From: Thermotogae bacterium
GTDB taxonomy: Bacteria > Thermotogota > Thermotogae > UBA12178
Direction of reading: 5' to 3'
DNA: 42,585 nucleotides
NCBI GenBank assembly: GCA_021161835.1
Contig: JAGGZV010000029.1
Coordinates: forward strand, 1-42,585
Position 1 is the first letter of the stretch. Every line of letters starts with the position of its first letter. The position numbers and the translations under genes were made by a program. Below, piece after piece: positions 1 through 9,240 of this stretch. The notes beneath the pieces were generated by a model. That model was not told the origin of the DNA. It searched no databases and saw only the letters and a program-made list of their open reading frames with translations.

Positions 1-256
1 CAACCTTGACCACTTCCAAATCTTCTTCCGTTAGGGTATCAAGTATTTTCGTAAGTTCTTCGTTTTCCTCTTCATCACATGGAGGTACAGTAGTCATAAG
101 CTTGAAATATAAAGAGTTAAAACGATGACGCTTAAGATACTCGTTGACAGCTTCTTCAAGTATCTTGCTCACGCTTTTACCCATGATTCTTTTGAGTTCA
201 CTTAAGATTTTCCAAATCTCGTCATCCATCATGATATTATGACGTGCTTTACCCAT
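1..256 (-). CDS. Ribbon-helix-helix (CopG/antitoxin-like) protein, 3' end cut by window
   Basis: The visible 85 codons begin MGKARHNIMMDDEIWKIL and continue with two amphipathic helices (SELKRIMGKSVSKILEEAV, NEYLKRHR). This strand-helix-helix layout over about 45 residues is the ribbon-helix-helix DNA-binding fold. Known RHH proteins bind DNA as dimers through the short N-terminal strand (here ARHNIMM) and are often antitoxins or autoregulators. An acidic tail follows (CDEEENEELTKIL, TEEDLEVVKV), as in antitoxins whose C-terminus wraps a toxin. The start is ATG at 254-256, with AGGAGG eight to nine bases upstream. The gene runs off the left edge, so any toxin partner is not visible. It may equally be a stand-alone regulator. 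Confidence 0.75.
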   Translation of the reverse strand, partial: MGKARHNIMMDDEIWKILSELKRIMGKSVSKILEEAVNEYLKRHRFNSLYFKLMTTVPPCDEEENEELTKILDTLTEEDLEVVKV

Positions 257-297
257 GATTTCACTTTACCTCCTAAGTATGTATATACACACTTTTT

Positions 298-306
298 ATT
301 TTATCA
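298..306 (-). promoter_or_regulatory. Extended -10 promoter element for the RHH gene
   Basis: Read on the minus strand the site is TGATAAAAT, a TG-n-TAAAAT extended -10. It would start transcription near 291 and give a leader of about 35 bases with the AGGAGG ribosome site. No good -35 hexamer is seen. Confidence 0.4.
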
Positions 307-570
307 CGGTTAAAGGAAGGAGGTCTATCATAAGTTATTTTCACCCATGTCAATATACCTTCTCCCTTGCCCGCTATTCTTCGTTTATATTATATATATC
401 GTTACTGCAAGTCGTATCAGCGATCTTCCGTCCAGAAAAACTCCTACTACTCTGTTACGTCCTTCCAGTCCCTTGTTCACCTTTATACTTTTCCAATGCT
501 TTTTAGGAAACGATTGACAGTTGTACAAATCATGACGGTGATATAGGGCTCGTATCATCGCAAGGAAATA

Positions 571-579
571 TGGTATTAT
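571..579 (+). promoter_or_regulatory. Extended -10 promoter for secG-tyrS
   Basis: The site reads TGGTATTAT (TG-n-TATTAT). It would start transcription near 586, just before the GGAGGTGAG ribosome site at 601. The -35 position has no clear hexamer. A TTGACA at 514-519 is too far upstream to pair with it. Confidence 0.5.
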
Positions 580-615
580 ATCCACAAAAGTGGCAAATCA
601 GGAGGTGAGTCCACT

Positions 616-849
616 GTGCTCGCAACGATCATGATAATTGTACATGTCTGTGTGGCAGCCGCTCTCATTTACATGGTCATCACGCAGATGACCAGATTTT
701 CGGAACTTGGGGGTGCTTTTGGTTCAGGGGCTCTCCATACTGTCTTCGGAAGAAAAAAAGGTTTAGATACAGGTGGAAAGATAACTCTTGCACTGGGTGC
801 TGTGTTTTTTATAACCAGTATATTGACCGCTTACATCATGGTTAAATGA
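616..849 (+). CDS. secG: Preprotein translocase subunit SecG
   Basis: SecG is the small inner-membrane partner of SecY/SecE that assists protein export. The 77-residue product has two hydrophobic segments (about residues 3-22 and 55-75). They flank a Gly-rich loop with GGAFGSGA and the VFGRKKGLD stretch typical of SecG, where the loop is followed by a short basic turn. The start is GTG at 616, chosen because GGAGGTGAG lies seven bases upstream. The length matches the family. It is followed 21 bases later by tyrS, so the two are probably co-transcribed. Confidence 0.93.
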   Translation: MLATIMIIVHVCVAAALIYMVITQMTRFSELGGAFGSGALHTVFGRKKGLDTGGKITLALGAVFFITSILTAYIMVK

Positions 850-870
850 TCACACATCTGGAGTGGTAAG

Positions 871-2064
871 ATGCTGGATGCGGAAAAGCAGGTTGAAATA
901 CTCAAAAGAAATGTTGTGGATCTCGTGAGCGAGGAGGAGCTCCTGGAAAGGATAAAGAAGAAGGGCCGATTGAGGGTGAAACTCGGGGTCGATCCATCCA
1001 GACCCGATCTTCATCTTGGACATGCTGTAGTGTTGAGGAAATTACGGGAGTTTCAGAATTTTGGACATACCGTCATATTGATAATAGGCGATTTTACTGC
1101 ACGTATAGGTGATCCTTCAGGGCGCTCGAAAACGCGCCCAATGCTTTCCAAAGAGGAAGTGCAGAGAAACGCTCAAACTTATGCTGAGCAAGCCTTCAAA
1201 ATCCTGGATATTTCTAAAACGGAGTTGCGTTTCAACGGTGAGTGGCTTGATAAATTGAACTTCGAGGATGTAATAAGGTTGGCCGCACGTTACACGGTGA
1301 GTCGCATGTTGGAAAGAGATGACTTCTGGAAGCGATATCAGGCTGGTGAACCCATAAGCATTTCCGAGTTCCTTTACCCTCTGGCTCAGGGTTACGATTC
1401 CGTGGCTATCGAGGCTGACGTGGAGCTTGGGGGGACGGATCAGTACTTCAACTTGATCGTTGCACGTCATATACAGCAATCTTATGGTCAGGAACCCGAA
1501 ATAGTTATGACAATGCCGATAATCGAGGGAACGGATGGGCACCTCAAGATGAGTAAAAGTTACGGTAACTATGTTGCCTTCAACGATCCCCCGGAGGAGA
1601 TGTATGGTAAAATAATGTCAATCCCGGACCATTTGATATTAAAGTACATGAAGCTTTTGACAGATGTGGACGATAAAATTATCGAGGAATACAGGGCTAA
1701 GATAGAGAGAAGAGAAGTGAATCCACGAGATGTGAAGATGCATCTTGCGAGGGAAGTAGTGGCATCCTTTTACAATCGGGAGAAGGCTGTTGAAGCAGAG
1801 GAAAAGTTCGTGAAGGTTTTCAGAAAAAAAGAAGTTCCGGAGGATATTCCCGAGGTGGCCGTTGAAGCAGTTTTTAACCCCATCGATCTCCTAGTGGATG
1901 TGGGTGCCGCAAGTAGCAGGAGCGAAGCCAAAAGGTTGATAATGGGAGGTGGGGTAAAGCTGGATGGGGAAGTCATAAGAGATTTCAGCGATTGTAGAAT
2001 ACAGGGGCCATCCATTCTCAGAGTGGGAAAGAGAAGATTTTATAGATTGGTGCCAAAAACTTGA
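871..2064 (+). CDS. tyrS: Tyrosyl-tRNA synthetase
   Basis: The enzyme charges tRNA-Tyr with tyrosine in the cytoplasm. The 397-residue protein has the class I signature HLGH at residues 48-51 and the second signature KMSKS at 226-230. The intervening region carries the tyrosine-binding fold (FLYPLAQGYDS, GGTDQYFN). A C-terminal S4 RNA-binding domain spans about 333-397 (SRSEAKRLIMGGGVKLDG). Length and layout are those of the TyrZ-like branch, whose ATP-binding signature is HxGH. The ATG at 871 follows a weak GGAGTGG site. No T-box or other leader element is seen, and expression probably comes from the secG promoter. Confidence 0.97.
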   Translation: MLDAEKQVEILKRNVVDLVSEEELLERIKKKGRLRVKLGVDPSRPDLHLGHAVVLRKLREFQNFGHTVILIIGDFTARIGDPSGRSKTRPMLSKEEVQRNAQTYAEQAFKILDISKTELRFNGEWLDKLNFEDVIRLAARYTVSRMLERDDFWKRYQAGEPISISEFLYPLAQGYDSVAIEADVELGGTDQYFNLIVARHIQQSYGQEPEIVMTMPIIEGTDGHLKMSKSYGNYVAFNDPPEEMYGKIMSIPDHLILKYMKLLTDVDDKIIEEYRAKIERREVNPRDVKMHLAREVVASFYNREKAVEAEEKFVKVFRKKEVPEDIPEVAVEAVFNPIDLLVDVGAASSRSEAKRLIMGGGVKLDGEVIRDFSDCRIQGPSILRVGKRRFYRLVPKT

Positions 2065-2090
2065 ATTCTAATCTGAAAACGTGGTATAAT
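2061..2090 (+). promoter_or_regulatory. Strong sigma-70-type promoter for the toga genes
   Basis: TTGAAT at 2061-2066 and TATAAT at 2085-2090 are separated by 18 bases, with an extra TG at 2082-2083. The -35 box overlaps the end of tyrS. The near-perfect -10 fits the very high expression expected for a structural sheath protein. Confidence 0.88.
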
Positions 2091-2140
2091 CACCGCGGTA
2101 GATATTTATTATGAGGAAACAAGAAGGGAGGTATATGGTA

Positions 2141-3589
2141 ATGAAAAGAAGATTACTGCTAATTTTGGGGCTGCTTTTAGCGTCACTTCTGGTGGTCGCC
2201 CAGATGAAGGATGTCCCCAAGAATCACTGGGCATATGAAGCAGTCAAAATGCTGGTGGACAGAGGGATATTCACAGGTTACCCTGATGGCACATTTAAGG
2301 GCAATAGAACCTTAACAAGGTATGAATTTGCCGTGACTTTCTGGAGGACGGTGCAATACATTGACAGGATTGTCAAGGAAAAAGCTGAAGAATTGTCCAT
2401 GAACGCTGTATCTCCCGTCGATTTTGAGAGGTTGTCCATATACGTTGAGGCACTCGCCAACAAGGTGGCACAACTGGAAAAGGAGGCTGCTCTAAAAGGA
2501 GAATACGCTTATAAGGAAGATATTGAAAGACTCGATACTCTCGTTGAGACTCTTGCCAAGAAAGTGGGGGAGATCTACGGAGACCTCCAAGGTGTGAAAA
2601 GTGTGGTAACGGATGTTGAAACTTTGAAGGGAAGCGTTAAAGATTTGAGAGCTTCCATGGTGAGTCCCACCGATTTCGAGAAGCTTTCCATTTTTGTGGA
2701 GGCTTTGAAGTCGAAGGTTGGAGAAATCGAGGGCAAACTCAAAGAGATCGACGAGCTTTCGAACGAAGTAAAGACATTGAAGAAGGAAGTTGCCGGTAAG
2801 GCGGAGCTCGAAAGAACCAATGTGATCATCGATGTCCTTTCCAAGAAACTCGTGGACGTTGAGACTACACTGGCTGACAAGGCTGATAAATCTTACGTTG
2901 ATGAAAAGGTGAAGGGTATTGAGTCCAAACTGGGCGATTACATGACATCGGAAGAATATTACGATAACATCGACTACTTCTACAGTGAGCTGGACAATAT
3001 AAAGAGCAACGTTGATCTTCTCATGGAAGCTATAGACGTTCTCAGAGAAGACACCGAGGGTAAATTTTCCGAATACGATGTCGAACTGGCAGATCAGAAG
3101 GATACCAACGAGCTGTTCAACAACCGTATGAATGCTCTCGATATGATGATCAGGAAGCTGAAGGTTGATCTTAGAGGTGTCACCACGCGGGTGGATGATC
3201 TCGGCAGTACGGTAGATTCACTGAGCAGCGATGTTGAAAGTCTGAAGAGCGGCGTGGCTGAGCTCAAGAAGAATGTTGACGCCTTGACCTTCAATTCCAA
3301 TTTGCACGAGAAAGACATCACCGAGATATTCGATAGACTCGGCACCCTTGAAAACAAAGTGGAGTCCCTCAGTAAAGATCTCTACTATCTCAGCACCGAT
3401 CTCCAGGGCCAGATAGTGAAGGTAGATGCAAGAGTGACGACTGTGGAGCGCAACGCCAGCGAAACGGTTGCCGAGCTCAGCAAGAAGGTTGAGGCCAAAG
3501 CCGATCAATCCCTTGTGTGGATCAGCATGCTGCTTGGGATAGTTGGTATTGGTCTTGCTGCATTTGCAGCGTTGGGTGGAGGAGGATGA
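2141..3589 (+). CDS. Omp-alpha-like toga anchor: SLH domain plus long coiled coil
   Basis: This appears to be the rod-shaped spacer protein that links the Thermotogota outer sheath to the cell wall. Residues 1-20 form a signal peptide ending LLVVA-QM. Residues 23-75 are a single SLH domain (DVPKNHWAYEAV, GYPDGTF, TRYEFAV), which binds the wall. About 85-455 is continuous heptad-rich coiled coil, and the C-terminal 20 residues are a hydrophobic Ala/Gly-rich anchor for the outer membrane. Within the coil the unit DFExLSIxVEALxxKV recurs at about 91-113, 124-146, 175-197 and 219-241. ATG 2141 is preferred: GGGAGG at 2126-2131 is nine bases from it but only three from the in-frame ATG at 2135. 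The next gene is its probable barrel partner. Confidence 0.88.
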   Translation: MKRRLLLILGLLLASLLVVAQMKDVPKNHWAYEAVKMLVDRGIFTGYPDGTFKGNRTLTRYEFAVTFWRTVQYIDRIVKEKAEELSMNAVSPVDFERLSIYVEALANKVAQLEKEAALKGEYAYKEDIERLDTLVETLAKKVGEIYGDLQGVKSVVTDVETLKGSVKDLRASMVSPTDFEKLSIFVEALKSKVGEIEGKLKEIDELSNEVKTLKKEVAGKAELERTNVIIDVLSKKLVDVETTLADKADKSYVDEKVKGIESKLGDYMTSEEYYDNIDYFYSELDNIKSNVDLLMEAIDVLREDTEGKFSEYDVELADQKDTNELFNNRMNALDMMIRKLKVDLRGVTTRVDDLGSTVDSLSSDVESLKSGVAELKKNVDALTFNSNLHEKDITEIFDRLGTLENKVESLSKDLYYLSTDLQGQIVKVDARVTTVERNASETVAELSKKVEAKADQSLVWISMLLGIVGIGLAAFAALGGGG

Positions 3590-3632
3590 TGGTAATCTTG
3601 AAAAATTCTATTAAAGGGGAGGTTGGAAGTTT

Positions 3633-4766
3633 ATGAGAAAACTACTGCTTGCTGTTCTGATAGTGGCATCTTTGGCGGTGTGGGCCATTGCTGCCGATGT
3701 TAACATCAGTGTTTCGGGAAAGGCCAAGTTTTCTTTGACATTCAGTGGTGGTCCCGGTGGGAGTATTGACAGCACTTTTACTGATGGACCAAGCTGGAGT
3801 ATTACAGCAGACACTGGAGATCTTTCACTTAGCATATCGGCTATCGGCGGAGCTCCAAGTATTTCCTCTATAAGTGTGGAGAACGAAAAGTTCGGTTTTA
3901 CATTTGGAAGTCTCAATCCCAGCTATGATACCGACAATGGTGGAAAATGCTGGACCAATTACATCTACCCGAACTTGATCGATACTGCTCTGCTCCTGAA
4001 TTTCAAGGAGTTCAATCTCGATCTGGCCGTTGTCGATGTTGGGGATGCTACGAAGACATTCGATGATGCTGTGATTGGTCATCTTGTTCTAAGTGGTCTT
4101 GGAGAAGTGGCTTTCGACTATGCTGCCGATGTGCAGGGATTCGGTGCTGAAGCGAATATCACGGCCATTAGTGACCTCGATGTGAAACTGGGATTCGGTA
4201 AAGATGCTACTGCTACTGCCTACGCGGTTTACGCAAAGTACACTCTTCCATCGTTTGATCTTGGTGTCGCGGGGCTTGATGTTTCCGCTGCTTTAACCTA
4301 CACCAGTGGGCTGGCCACTCTATCATACGCCAGTGGTTCGGATAGTCAGGAAGTAGCTGTTGATGCTTCAGCTTACATGCACACCGGCGTGGATGCGCTC
4401 GAAGGTGCAACTGTTACCACGACCTTCACATACGGTTTCGATGGATCCATGAGCTTGCCTCTCACCGTTGATGTTGCTGGTGGAGTCGATCCTGTAAGCT
4501 ATTCTGTCAATGCCGAGTGGGCTGACCTTTTGACCTCCACAACTCAGGCAACTGTCACACTCGATGTGGGTGCTACACTGCCTTTGGGCATCGAAGTTCT
4601 CAGCGATCCATCTATCAGTTTCACCTTCCACTACTATCTGAAGGATGGTTCGTATGACTGGAGCTTGAGCGTTACGAGCGCACTCTACGGATTGCTCGAT
4701 ACTGCTTTCAGCATGGACGATACCATGAGCTGGAGCGTAACACTCAGCAAGGAAATCGAGTTCTGA
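3633..4766 (+). CDS. Beta-rich toga / outer-membrane barrel-like protein (OmpB-like)
   Basis: The 377-residue product has a clear signal peptide (residues 1-21, cleavage near AIAA-DV). The rest is acidic, rich in Gly, Ser, Thr, Asp and aromatics, and shows alternating hydrophobic/polar strands with almost no Lys/Arg helices. It ends KEIEF, and a terminal aromatic residue is the usual assembly signal of outer-membrane beta-barrels. In Thermotogota a beta-rich sheath protein is encoded next to Omp-alpha, and the position here matches: 43 bases after the SLH gene and in the same transcript. GGGGAGG at 3616-3622 supports the ATG. The assignment rests on context and composition, since this family diverges quickly. 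Confidence 0.75.
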   Translation: MRKLLLAVLIVASLAVWAIAADVNISVSGKAKFSLTFSGGPGGSIDSTFTDGPSWSITADTGDLSLSISAIGGAPSISSISVENEKFGFTFGSLNPSYDTDNGGKCWTNYIYPNLIDTALLLNFKEFNLDLAVVDVGDATKTFDDAVIGHLVLSGLGEVAFDYAADVQGFGAEANITAISDLDVKLGFGKDATATAYAVYAKYTLPSFDLGVAGLDVSAALTYTSGLATLSYASGSDSQEVAVDASAYMHTGVDALEGATVTTTFTYGFDGSMSLPLTVDVAGGVDPVSYSVNAEWADLLTSTTQATVTLDVGATLPLGIEVLSDPSISFTFHYYLKDGSYDWSLSVTSALYGLLDTAFSMDDTMSWSVTLSKEIEF

Positions 4767-4787
4767 TAAAGATGTGAAGAATAAAAA

Positions 4788-4815
4788 CCCCCGGCGTCCG
4801 TGCCGGGGGTTTTTT
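4788..4815. terminator. Bidirectional intrinsic terminator
   Basis: CCCCCGGC at 4788-4795 pairs with GCCGGGGG at 4802-4809 around a six-base loop. It is followed by six T on the plus strand and preceded by five A, which become a T tract on the minus strand. It can therefore end both the toga operon and the convergent small gene at 4830-5045. Confidence 0.93.
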
Positions 4816-4829
4816 AGTTGGGTGGTCCT

Positions 4830-5045
4830 TTACACCTCTAAGTCGATCTTTTGGCCTGCGTACAGTTCTCCGGCTATGCGTGCGAGTTTGAACGCCATAC
4901 CCGACTGATTGTAGATCATCATGTCGAAGAGTTTTTCCATCTCCTCCTTGGAAATGATGGGTGATCCTGACTGAACATTTGCAACGGTGCTGGTCGGTGT
5001 GTAGAGTGACGGATACCATCCAATGCCTACACCTTCAACCCTCAT
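4830..5045 (-). CDS. Small uncharacterised protein (71 aa)
   Basis: I do not recognise this family with certainty. The 71 residues begin MRVEGVGIGWYP, continue through a Ser/Thr/Val-rich stretch, and end in an amphipathic helix (ISKEEMEKLFDMMIYNQSGMAFKL) followed by GQKIDLEV. The layout is faintly like the short YjfB-type motility-associated proteins, but that is only a guess. The ATG at 5045 is chosen over an in-frame GTG at 5054 because AGGTGG lies at the correct spacing upstream of the ATG. It converges on the toga operon and shares its terminator. There is no signal peptide or membrane segment. Confidence 0.65.
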   Translation of the reverse strand: MRVEGVGIGWYPSLYTPTSTVANVQSGSPIISKEEMEKLFDMMIYNQSGMAFKLARIAGELYAGQKIDLEV

Positions 5046-5180
5046 GATAACCACCTCATATTATTTATCGTCATCGCAAGAAAAAGATGAAGAGAGATAC
5101 ACTTTTCACGTGGGCAGGATGGGGAAGAGGCGCCCCCGCCAAAACAGGTTGTAAAATTTTAGATGGTATCGATTCTGTAG

Positions 5181-7247
<2,067 letters not shown>

Positions 7248-7276
7248 GTCTTTTGAATATGAAAGGGGAGTGGAAA

Positions 7277-8164
7277 ATGCTGGAAGATATGGAAGATGTT
7301 TGTAATAGGATAGTGGCTTTTCTCAAAGAAGCGTGTGATAGATATGGAGTACATCATGCGGTTGTGGGAGTTTCAGGTGGAGTAGATTCGGCCGTTGTGC
7401 TCAAGTTACTGGTGAAAGCTTTAGGAAAAGATGGGGTACTGGCTGTTCTATTGCCTGAGAGTACCACTCCAAGACGTGCCATGCGTGATGCCAGAAGAAT
7501 CATAAGAGAATCGGGTGTGAAGTATGTCAAACACAGTATATCGCCAATGCTCATGGTTTTCGGTGCATATTTTAAGCTTGAAGCCATGGCCACCATATCA
7601 TCGAAATTCAACAAGTATTTGAGAAAGAAATTTGAGGCCGATATAGTTAAGGAAGATGTGTATCTGCACTCTTTGAAATACGAAAAGAACATATGGGTGG
7701 CTCGCGAAACATCCTTTTACAGAATGAAACATCGATTGAGAATGGTGAGTCTATATTATTACGCCGAACGGAATAACGCCATAGTGGTCGGTACAGCGAA
7801 CAGGAGTGAGTTTCTCACCGGATTTTTCGTAAAGTATGGTGACGGAGCAGCCGATGTTATGCCCATAATAGATCTCTATAAAACCGAAGTGTACAAGTTG
7901 GCAAGGTATCTGGGTGTGCCGGAGTCCATAATTGACAGATCACCGAGTCCCGATCTCATAAGGGGTGTAACCGATGAATATGCCATGGGAGTAAGTTATT
8001 TTATACTTGATAAGATACTGGAAGCTCTGGTGGATGAGAAGAAGAGCATCCAGGATGCGGCGGATAGTTTGAGAATACCGATTTCTCTGGTTAAAAAGGT
8101 GGATACGATGATGAAGTTGAGTGAACATATGCGGGTTCCTTTTTTATCTCCTGGATTGAGGTGA
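7277..8164 (+). CDS. nadE: NH3-dependent NAD+ synthetase
   Basis: NadE makes NAD+ from deamido-NAD+, ATP and ammonia, the last step of NAD synthesis. The 295-residue product has the PP-loop SGGVDS at residues 33-38, the VVGTANRSEFLTGFFVKYGDGAAD signature in two parts, and PIIDLYKTEV. It has no nitrilase-type glutaminase domain, so it should use free ammonia. The frame is open to a GTG at 7244 that overlaps the ligA stop. ATG 7277 is preferred because AAGGGGAG lies six bases before it. Placement after ligA puts the NAD+ supplier next to the NAD+-using ligase. Confidence 0.93.
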   Translation: MLEDMEDVCNRIVAFLKEACDRYGVHHAVVGVSGGVDSAVVLKLLVKALGKDGVLAVLLPESTTPRRAMRDARRIIRESGVKYVKHSISPMLMVFGAYFKLEAMATISSKFNKYLRKKFEADIVKEDVYLHSLKYEKNIWVARETSFYRMKHRLRMVSLYYYAERNNAIVVGTANRSEFLTGFFVKYGDGAADVMPIIDLYKTEVYKLARYLGVPESIIDRSPSPDLIRGVTDEYAMGVSYFILDKILEALVDEKKSIQDAADSLRIPISLVKKVDTMMKLSEHMRVPFLSPGLR

Positions 8165-8168
8165 TAAG

Positions 8169-9239
8169 GTGCTGGTCGTGTTGGGAGTGGTTATCGGATG
8201 TGTGGTATTGCTGGTCTGGTATTTTCGCAGGGTAATCGCAAAATCTATATGTTTTTTCCCGGGGTCCCTTCATTTGCTCAGATCGTACATGTACACCATA
8301 GTCGTGCGAACTCTAGGGAAGGAAAGAGATTTTCGGCGCATGGTAAAAGATGTGATAGTGTTGATGGTTAAATATATTGGAGCGGATTCGTGGAGTCTGC
8401 TTCTGACACCCAGAGACAGGAACTGGTACTTTTATGCCTGGTCAAAAGAGCTGGACTACCTGCCATTGGATGATGTAGCGGAGCACATAAGGAGTAAGGG
8501 GGTCAACATAGAAGCAGTCATAGAGCGCAAAGATGTTGTAGTTATAGAGGATACGAGAGCTTTTCCATTATGGCATGAATTTTCGCCGGTGATAACGTGG
8601 ATAGGTGTACCAATAATCGTGGGTGATGAGGTTGTGGCGGTGTTGAACCTGGATTGGTTTAAAAGAAAAAAGGTTACTAGGAAGTTGATCGGGAAAACCA
8701 GAATGTTTGGTAAGGAACTTTCTGAACTCATGGGTGCGGTCATGCATCTCAGAGAAATTCTTCTGGATTCTGAACTGGATCCCGTTACCGAGGTGAGCAA
8801 CAGAAACTACCTGTTGCGGAAACTGGGAGAGCTACAGCGTTCTTCGAACACCAACATCATCGTTCTTTTCCTGGATCTCGATGGTTTCAAAAGTGTGAAC
8901 GATGCACATGGGCATTTGGTAGGTGATCAGGTACTGAAGATAGTGGCACAAAGGATGAAAAGAGCTCTGAGAAGCAGCGACATCTTCTGCAGATATGGGG
9001 GAGACGAGTTCATAGTGGTTCTGACTGGTGTGTCTAAAGAGCGTGCCATCAACCTCGGCGAAAGATTGAGAAGGATAGTGGAAACTCCCATACATGTGGA
9101 TGAAAAGATCATAACTTTATCTGTGAGTTATGGAATAGCTGAGTATCCCGGTGAGTGTGAGGATATCCGGAAACTCATAGCTCTCGCCGACAGGAGGATG
9201 TACGAGTTCAAGAAAGAACGTGCAAAGGAAATGAGGTAA
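8169..9239 (+). CDS. Membrane-anchored GAF-GGDEF diguanylate cyclase
   Basis: The protein should make cyclic di-GMP from two GTP. It has one N-terminal membrane helix (about residues 2-18). A GAF-like sensor domain spans about 55-190 (ADSWSLLLTPRDR, WIGVPIIVGDEVVAVL). The GGDEF domain spans about 200-350, with intact GGDEF at 277-281. RSSD at 268-271 lies five residues upstream of GGDEF, which is the canonical allosteric I-site, so product inhibition is expected. The start is GTG 8169, five bases after the nadE stop and with its ribosome site inside the end of nadE, so the genes are coupled. The GAF ligand cannot be deduced. There is no EAL domain. Confidence 0.93.
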   Translation: MLVVLGVVIGCVVLLVWYFRRVIAKSICFFPGSLHLLRSYMYTIVVRTLGKERDFRRMVKDVIVLMVKYIGADSWSLLLTPRDRNWYFYAWSKELDYLPLDDVAEHIRSKGVNIEAVIERKDVVVIEDTRAFPLWHEFSPVITWIGVPIIVGDEVVAVLNLDWFKRKKVTRKLIGKTRMFGKELSELMGAVMHLREILLDSELDPVTEVSNRNYLLRKLGELQRSSNTNIIVLFLDLDGFKSVNDAHGHLVGDQVLKIVAQRMKRALRSSDIFCRYGGDEFIVVLTGVSKERAINLGERLRRIVETPIHVDEKIITLSVSYGIAEYPGECEDIRKLIALADRRMYEFKKERAKEMR

Positions 9240-9240
9240 A

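Larger units (their letters stand above)
257..615. other. Intergenic stretch between the RHH gene and secG
   Basis: This 359-base AT-rich gap separates divergent genes. Apart from the two promoter-like elements listed separately, I see no supported gene, RNA, repeat or terminator. Short open frames here lack a ribosome site and have no recognisable protein sequence. Confidence 0.6.

Noticed and set aside
255-506. Open frame of 83 codons before secG
   Set aside because: No ribosome site; composition is Ser/Tyr/Leu-rich without any recognisable pattern, and it lies over the promoter region of the RHH gene.
514-519. TTGACA as -35 box for secG
   Set aside because: No acceptable -10 lies 16-18 bases downstream. 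The extended -10 at 571-579 is a better candidate.
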